This document shows, piece by piece, positions 58,558 through 64,000 of a stretch of 64,000 nt of DNA. Below the pieces are notes generated by a model that saw nothing but the letters and a program-made list of their open reading frames with translations, was not told the origin of the DNA and searched no databases. The DNA lies in NCBI GenBank assembly GCA_010094045.1, contig ML986602.1, positions 62,001 through 126,000 on the forward strand, given 5' to 3'. The translations under genes and the position numbers were made by a program. Within the stretch, counting starts at the first letter, position 1. Each line of letters opens with the position of its first letter. This stretch comes from Lojkania enalia. Lineage: Eukaryota; Ascomycota; Dothideomycetes; Pleosporales.

Positions 58558-61500
58558 ATGGCGACTGCAACGGCAACTTCTCCGGCACGCGAGCGCCGGC
58601 CCTCTACTTCCGCGCCGCTGTCTGACTTCAAGGGCCCTGTTGGACCCTCCTTCACTCGGCCAAAGCACAAGCGAACTGTCACAGGATTCGGACCCGGGGA
58701 GATTAAGAGCGTTGAGGCTTCTATTCCAGAGCCACGACGCGAAGCCTGGAAGAAGATTGTAAGCTCCAGCTGTCGCTACCCCCTATCTCTGCCAATTGGC
58801 CTCATCCCCGTCCCAATTGGCATCCGCGCGCCAAAATAGCATCGCACATGATAGCAGCGAACTAACAGCACTAGGCCCCCAAACCCTTCAGCACTCCGGA
58901 TGAGTTCGAGAAGGAGGCTGTTCGCCACATCGAGACGACGCTTGCCCGGTCCTTGTACAACTGTGATGAGTTCGCAGCGTACGCCGGAACGGCGCTGGCG
59001 TTTAGGGATCGTTTGGTACTGGACTGGAATAAGACGCAGCAGAACCAGACCTTTACCGATCAGAAGCGTGTATACTATCTATCTCTCGAGTTCTTGATGG
59101 GACGAGCTCTGGACAATGCTATGCTCAATGTGGGACAGAAGGATACGGCAACCAGTAAGCGCTTCATGGACCTACCTTCGAATCTAGTAGTCTGATGTCT
59201 TTTTAGAGGGGCTTAGCGAACTTGGATTCCGCATGGAGGACATCATCTCTCAGGAACACGATGCTGCCCTCGGTAACGGTGGTCTTGGTCGTCTAGCCGC
59301 CTGCTTCCTCGACTCCATGGCGTCGCTCAACTACCCCGCTTGGGGCTATGGTCTGCGGTACAGGTACGGTATCTTCAAGCAGGAGATCATTGACGGATAC
59401 CAGGTCGAAGTTCCAGACTATTGGCTCGACTTCAACCCCTGGGAGTTCCAGCGACACGATGTCACCGTTGATGTCCAGTTCTATGGACACGTAAACCGTT
59501 GGCAAGATGATGAGGGGAAGACACAGTGCTCATGGGAGGGAGGCGAGATTGTGCAGGCTGTCGCTTTCGACGTACCTAGTAGGCCCTATCCTAACGCAAG
59601 ATCATGTTGGATATATATTGACGAAGACAGTCCCTGGCTACAGCACTGGTACTTGCAATAACCTTCGTTTGTGGGGCAGTAAGGCTGCTAGTGGAGAGTT
59701 TGACTTCCAGAAGTTCAACTCTGGAGAGTATGAGAGCTCTGTTGCGGACCAGCAGCGTGCGGAGACCATCTCTGCCGTCCTTTATCCAAACGACAAGTGA
59801 GTACTTGAATTCTCCTATTTGCTTACCATCCAGAAGCTCATAGATCTTCAGCTTGGAGCGAGGGAAGGAGCTTCGTTTGAAGCAGCAGTACTTTTGGTGC
59901 GCAGCATCTCTTCATGATATTGTTCGTAGATTCAAGAAGACCAAGCGAGCTTGGAAGGAGTTCCCCAACCAGGTCGCTATTCAGCTGAATGACACCCACC
60001 CAACGCTCGCCATTCCCGAACTCCAGAGAATATTGGTGGATGTTGAGGGGTTGGAATGGGACGATGCGTGGAGTAGTATGTGCATTCTATATATCCAAGC
60101 TTACAGGTGCTGATCTTGGTGCAGTCGTCCAGAAGACCTTCGGATATACCAACCACACCGTCCTACCCGAAGCCTTGGAGAAGTGGTCTGTCCCATTGAT
60201 GCAATACCTTCTCCCGCGCCACCTTCAGATCATCTACGATATTAATCTAAACTTCCTTCAGTGGGTCGAGAGGAGCTCCCCCAAGGACCGTGACCTTCTT
60301 TCTCGCGTATCAATCATCGAGGAATCCAACCCCAAGATGGTACGGATGGCATATCTTGCGCTCATTGGATCGCACAAGGTCAACGGTGTGGCCGAATTGC
60401 ACTCCGATTTGATCAAAACCACAATTTTCAAGGATTTTGTTAGCATCTACGGCCCTGATAAATTCACAAACGTCACAAACGGCATTACCCCACGAAGATG
60501 GCTCCACCAAGCTAACCCTAGGCTTTCCGAGCTGATTGCTTCGAAACTTGGTGGGCATGAATTCCTCAAGGATCTGACACTCCTCCACAAGCTGGAAAAT
60601 TTTGTTGACGATAAAGAATTCCGGAAGGAGTTCAGGGAGATCAAGTATGCTAATAAAGTGAGGCTCGCTAAGCTGATCAAGGAGACCACTGGCGACACGG
60701 TAAACCCAGCTGCGCTCTTCGACATTCAGGTCAAGCGTATACATGAATACAAGCGTCAACAACTCAACATCTTTGGTGTTGTTCACCGCTACCTTCAGAT
60801 CAAGGCGATGACCCCCGAGGAGAAGAAAAAGGCTCAACCTCGCGTCTCCATCTTCGGTGGCAAAGCTGCTCCAGGATACTGGATGGCTAAGACAGTGATT
60901 CACCTTATCAACCAGGTTGGCAAGGTGGTTAACCACGACCCCGATGTTGGCGATCTACTTAAAGTCATCTTCCTAGAAGATTATAATGTCAGCAAAGCTG
61001 AGATCATCTGCCCGGCAAGCGATATCAGCGAGCACATCTCTACTGCAGGAACTGAGGCTTCGGGAACGAGTAACATGAAGTTCTGCTTGAACGGCGGTCT
61101 CATCATTGGAACTTGTGATGGTGCAAACGTATGTCGATCCCTCAATAAATGTTGTCTTCGACTTGCCTATGCTGACACTCCGCTAGATTGAAATCACCCG
61201 CGAAATTGGTGACGAAAACATCTTCCTCTTCGGCAACCTAGCCGAAGACGTTGACGACCTACGACACTCCCATCTCTACAGCAAGTACGAGCTGGATGAG
61301 CACCTCGCCAAGGTCTTCGACGCCATCCACTCGGGCATGTTCGGCGACGCGGGATCCTTCTCAGCGCTCTTGAACGGCATCGTAGAGCACGGCGACTACT
61401 ATCTCGTCTCGGATGATTTTGCCTCGTACATCAAGACGCAGGGCCTCATCGACGAGAGCTTCAAGAACACGGAAGAGTGGACGACCAAGATGATTTTGTC

Positions 61501-61606
61501 GGTCGCGCGGATGGGGTTCTTCAGCTCCGATCGGTGCATCGATGAGTATGCAGAGAGCATCTGGAATGTCGAGCAGCTGGCGCCGAAGAAGGAGGAGGCG
61601 CTTTGA
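58558..61606 (+). CDS. gph1: Glycogen phosphorylase, 887 aa
   Basis: The seven exons are 58558-58758, 58875-59154, 59207-59578, 59631-59796, 59852-60072, 60125-61128 and 61187-61606. All introns (52-116 nt) keep frame and coding length is 2664 nt. The enzyme (EC 2.4.1.1) splits alpha-1,4 glucan with phosphate to give glucose-1-phosphate. Diagnostic segments are [57 protein letters not shown] and ASGTSNMKF. In the last, Lys 732 should carry pyridoxal phosphate. A basic N-terminal tail ([12 protein letters not shown]) is the type of region that is phosphorylated in yeast Gph1. The splice at 59579-59630 restores DVPIPGYSTGT, which checks the model. Length and motifs match the cytosolic enzyme. 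No defect is seen. Confidence 0.97.
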
Positions 61607-62947
61607 ATGAGCTAGTACGGGCTTGGGATAGTGTAGAAGGGTATGAGTGTCGGTTTTGGGTGAGGTGAATGTTTTGGAGCAGGCCGATGGGGGAGATTTT
61701 CTCTTCTTTGTCTATTTTCCTAGGGATAAACAGATGTATTTGAGACTGGTAATTGAAAGAGTGGCACTCCGTATTTTGCACGGCACAACGATAATTTCTG
61801 GGGAATTGAGTGATGCACCGAAGGAAAGGGAGCATGTCATACGGTATTTGGATAAGCCTCACTCTAATTCGGGGCGTTGATCATCGTAGTACGGGGAACG
61901 GGTGCGGCGGCCAGCCGGGATATACTTATGTATAATTCAGGCTTGATATTCGCAAAGTCGCGGAAGGGCCATAGGGTTTTTTGCTTCCAAGCCACAAGAT
62001 ATCTTTTATATCCACCACACTATACAGTCGGAGAACTAAAACTTTCTACCGCTCACTCACTCACTCACTCACTCACGCATGTACTATACATACGATACGA
62101 TGCGAACCCTTCATTCTGAGCATCACCGCATCCACATACTGGAAAAGTTTCAGCAGATTTAAGCTTGTTTGTTTGTTCATTCGTTTATTTAAATAATTGG
62201 TTGATTGGTTGACTGATTGGTTTATACTTCTGGCTTTCGATACTACGTGCGAGGACAGATGATGCAGATGTTCTAAGGAGAGGGGTGTTGATCTGGGAGG
62301 TAGATGGGAAAGAGATTGGTGCGTATTGTGTGTGAATAGGTTGTATGTGTGTTTTGGAGTTTGAATGGGCTTGGTGGTGGTAACTCGGGTCTTGGCAGAC
62401 GGTAATGCAGAAAGGCAAGCGGACGGAATGAATGCCATTGCGCACGGACCACCATGTGAACAACCTGGTTTCCGCTCATTGCATCGCGTCATGATGAGCG
62501 GATGCGTGTGCGCGTAGGGCCAGCCAGCCCAATTCGATCGATCCATTGGGGTCTGGTCTTTGGGCATCTATCTCTCGGGCGAACATTTGATCTTTTCTTC
62601 AGTTCACTCGCTTCTTCACTCTTTCTTTCTTTTTTTCTTCCTACATTTCCGCGCCAGCTAGGGCGGTCCGCGGCGATCAGAGCGCCGCTTGCGAAAATGA
62701 AGACGAACATGAACATGTGCTGGGGGCCTCGGTCACGAAGAATGTATGTGTGTGATGCATTGCGTACTGGCGTTTGGACGGTAATTAGGGTCCTAATGTG
62801 TAGCTGTCCAGGTTCTCCACGACGATTCGATCCGCTGGGAGGGCGGGCGTGCGGTACGGGTCGCCCTGTCTATTTGCGGCGGGCGTAGCGGGGTGTCTAA
62901 GTAGGCCTGTTCTTCTCGATGCGCCGGGGAGTTCCTCGTCGTGGTCG
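61607..62947. other. Intergenic with a tetranucleotide run
   Basis: There is an (ACTC)n run at 62051-62077 and T/C-rich tracts at 62600-62640. Minus-strand frames here are low-complexity and not called. Confidence 0.4.
62051..62077. repeat. (ACTC)n microsatellite
   Basis: About six tandem CTCA repeats. Confidence 0.85.
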
Positions 62948-64000
62948 ATGGGTTCGCTAGTGGGTCGAGGACGTGGTGCTTCGACAGATGCGGAGGGAAA
63001 TGGTGATAAGGACAGTGAAACAGATACAAGGAGTGGGATGCAAGATCCGCCGCCCCAATCGCGCATCGTGGATGGATACAGTGTGCGGGACGGTAGTCGA
63101 ATATCTGGAGATGGAGATGAAGAGCCTGATGGCAACGAAGAGCATCCGAAATCCGCGTGGCAGGTCATAATGGGCAAGTTCGCCGACGCATCGACGTCTG
63201 TGTCCAGCGTTGGGGACAGCATCGTCGACTACGTGATCCCAGACTGGGCGCGGCTGGCACCCGGCTTCGTCAAGAAGCTACAAGACGAGCTGAGCATGGC
63301 GCCGGGTAGTCTAGCCGAGGAGATATGGCGTGAGGCCAACGATCCCGAGATCAATCCCGAGATTATATGGGATGCTGGGGTGCGCATCTCCAACGATATA
63401 TGCGACGACGAAAAACGGTTTTTTGACAGAAGACGGGCGTTTACGAAGAGGGCGTTGGCGAGGTACTTGGATATTCCTGAAGAGACAATTCATAAGGAGG
63501 ACGTACCTGTCATAGCCATGTGTGGGTCTGGCGGCGGACTCAGGGCTCTAGTAGCTAGCACGAGCAGTTATTTGAGTACGAAGGAGGAGGGATTGTTCGA
63601 TTGCGTGACGTATACGGCGGGCGTGAGCGGGAGTTGCTGGCTGCAAGCGCTGTACTACTCGTCGATTACGGGGCGGAGCCATGCGAGGTTGATACGTCAT
63701 TTGAAGAACAGGCTCGGCGTCCATATTGCATTCCCCCCCGCGGCCTTCTCACTGCTGTCTAGCGCGCCCACGAACAAGTACTTGTTGAGCGGACTGGTGG
63801 AGAAGGCGAAGGGTTTACCAGAAGCCGAGTTTGGCATTGTGGATGTGTATGGGTTGTTGTTGGCGGCGAGGCTGTTGGTGCCCAAAGGCGAGTTGAGCGT
63901 GGATGAATATGATTTTAAGATTTCGAATCAGAGGAGATATACGGACGATGGGTCGCATCCGCTGCCCATTTATACAGCGGTTAGACATGAAATTCCGCTG
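62948..64000 (+). CDS. Cytosolic phospholipase A2-like protein, 5' part (351 codons to window end)
   Basis: The frame opens at the ATG at 62948 and runs without a stop to the window edge, so the 3' end lies outside. The first 75 residues are disordered and rich in Gly, Asp and Pro. From about residue 190 the catalytic domain of group IV phospholipase A2 appears: VIAMCGSGGGLRAL (oxyanion loop), then AGVSGSCWLQALYYSS, in which the Ser of GVSGS (residue 227) is the nucleophile by analogy with human cPLA2-alpha. The Asp of the dyad would lie past the window end. These enzymes release fatty acids from glycerophospholipids; the fungal relative PlaA of Aspergillus is the nearest description I know. 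There is no signal peptide. The region from residue 75 (MGKFADASTSVSSVGD) looks like an N-terminal domain preceding the catalytic core. Confidence 0.85.
   Translation, partial: MGSLVGRGRGASTDAEGNGDKDSETDTRSGMQDPPPQSRIVDGYSVRDGSRISGDGDEEPDGNEEHPKSAWQVIMGKFADASTSVSSVGDSIVDYVIPDWARLAPGFVKKLQDELSMAPGSLAEEIWREANDPEINPEIIWDAGVRISNDICDDEKRFFDRRRAFTKRALARYLDIPEETIHKEDVPVIAMCGSGGGLRALVASTSSYLSTKEEGLFDCVTYTAGVSGSCWLQALYYSSITGRSHARLIRHLKNRLGVHIAFPPAAFSLLSSAPTNKYLLSGLVEKAKGLPEAEFGIVDVYGLLLAARLLVPKGELSVDEYDFKISNQRRYTDDGSHPLPIYTAVRHEIPL

Noticed and set aside
60310..60936. Long minus-strand frame within the glycogen phosphorylase gene
   Set aside because: It is a shadow of the conserved exon 6 on the other strand, with no domain of its own.
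1..64000. CRISPR arrays, operons or bacterial regulatory sites
   Set aside because: Intron-bearing fungal genes throughout; no regularly spaced direct repeats.

Overview
The window is nuclear DNA of a filamentous ascomycete (Pezizomycotina). The signs are short GT-AG introns of about 45-120 nt with CTRAY-type branch points, a HET-domain gene with ankyrin repeats, a fungal rhodopsin-domain gene, a CorA-like transporter gene, a Cdc3/AspB-type septin, small secreted proteins, and degraded genes carrying stop codons of the kind repeat-induced point mutation (RIP) makes. Gene content fits Leotiomycetes best, but that placement is inference.

The window has two compartments. From 1 to about 46.5 kb it is gene-poor and looks AT-rich. 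It holds an uncharacterised three-exon gene (468-1065, minus), a 1.3 kb foldback element (2337-3635), a 1221-aa ankyrin/HET protein (4250-7915), a LURP-one-related (LOR) gene without an ATG (8233-8863, minus), two hypothetical genes, a tRNA-Arg(CCT), and two membrane protein genes (15642-16753 minus; 24176-25097). It also holds a head-to-head pair of small secreted protein genes (21763-22113 minus; 22681-23175), a protein kinase-vWA protein (26753-30455), a 67-residue protein with a GC-AG intron (31154-31471), and a CorA-like transporter (31836-33911). After these comes a stretch of decayed genes: an F-box-like gene, a sterol-C24-methyltransferase-like gene with a nonsense codon and a frameshift, a rhodopsin-domain gene with one TGA, and remnants at 42-46 kb.

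From 46.7 kb to the end it is dense conserved core: EXO70 (exocyst), a septin, a POM33/TMEM33-type membrane protein, a cyclin-like protein, glycogen phosphorylase, and the 5' part of a cytosolic phospholipase A2-like gene cut by the window end. EXO70 and the septin both serve polarised growth and septation, and the phosphorylase mobilises glycogen. I saw no evidence that they form a cluster.

Exon-intron models were built by hand. For each, the reading frame was checked to close across every junction. Many genes begin or continue in exons too short or too interrupted to show as long open frames, including one coding first exon that is only the ATG and one of four bases. There is no CRISPR array, no operon and no obvious secondary metabolite cluster.
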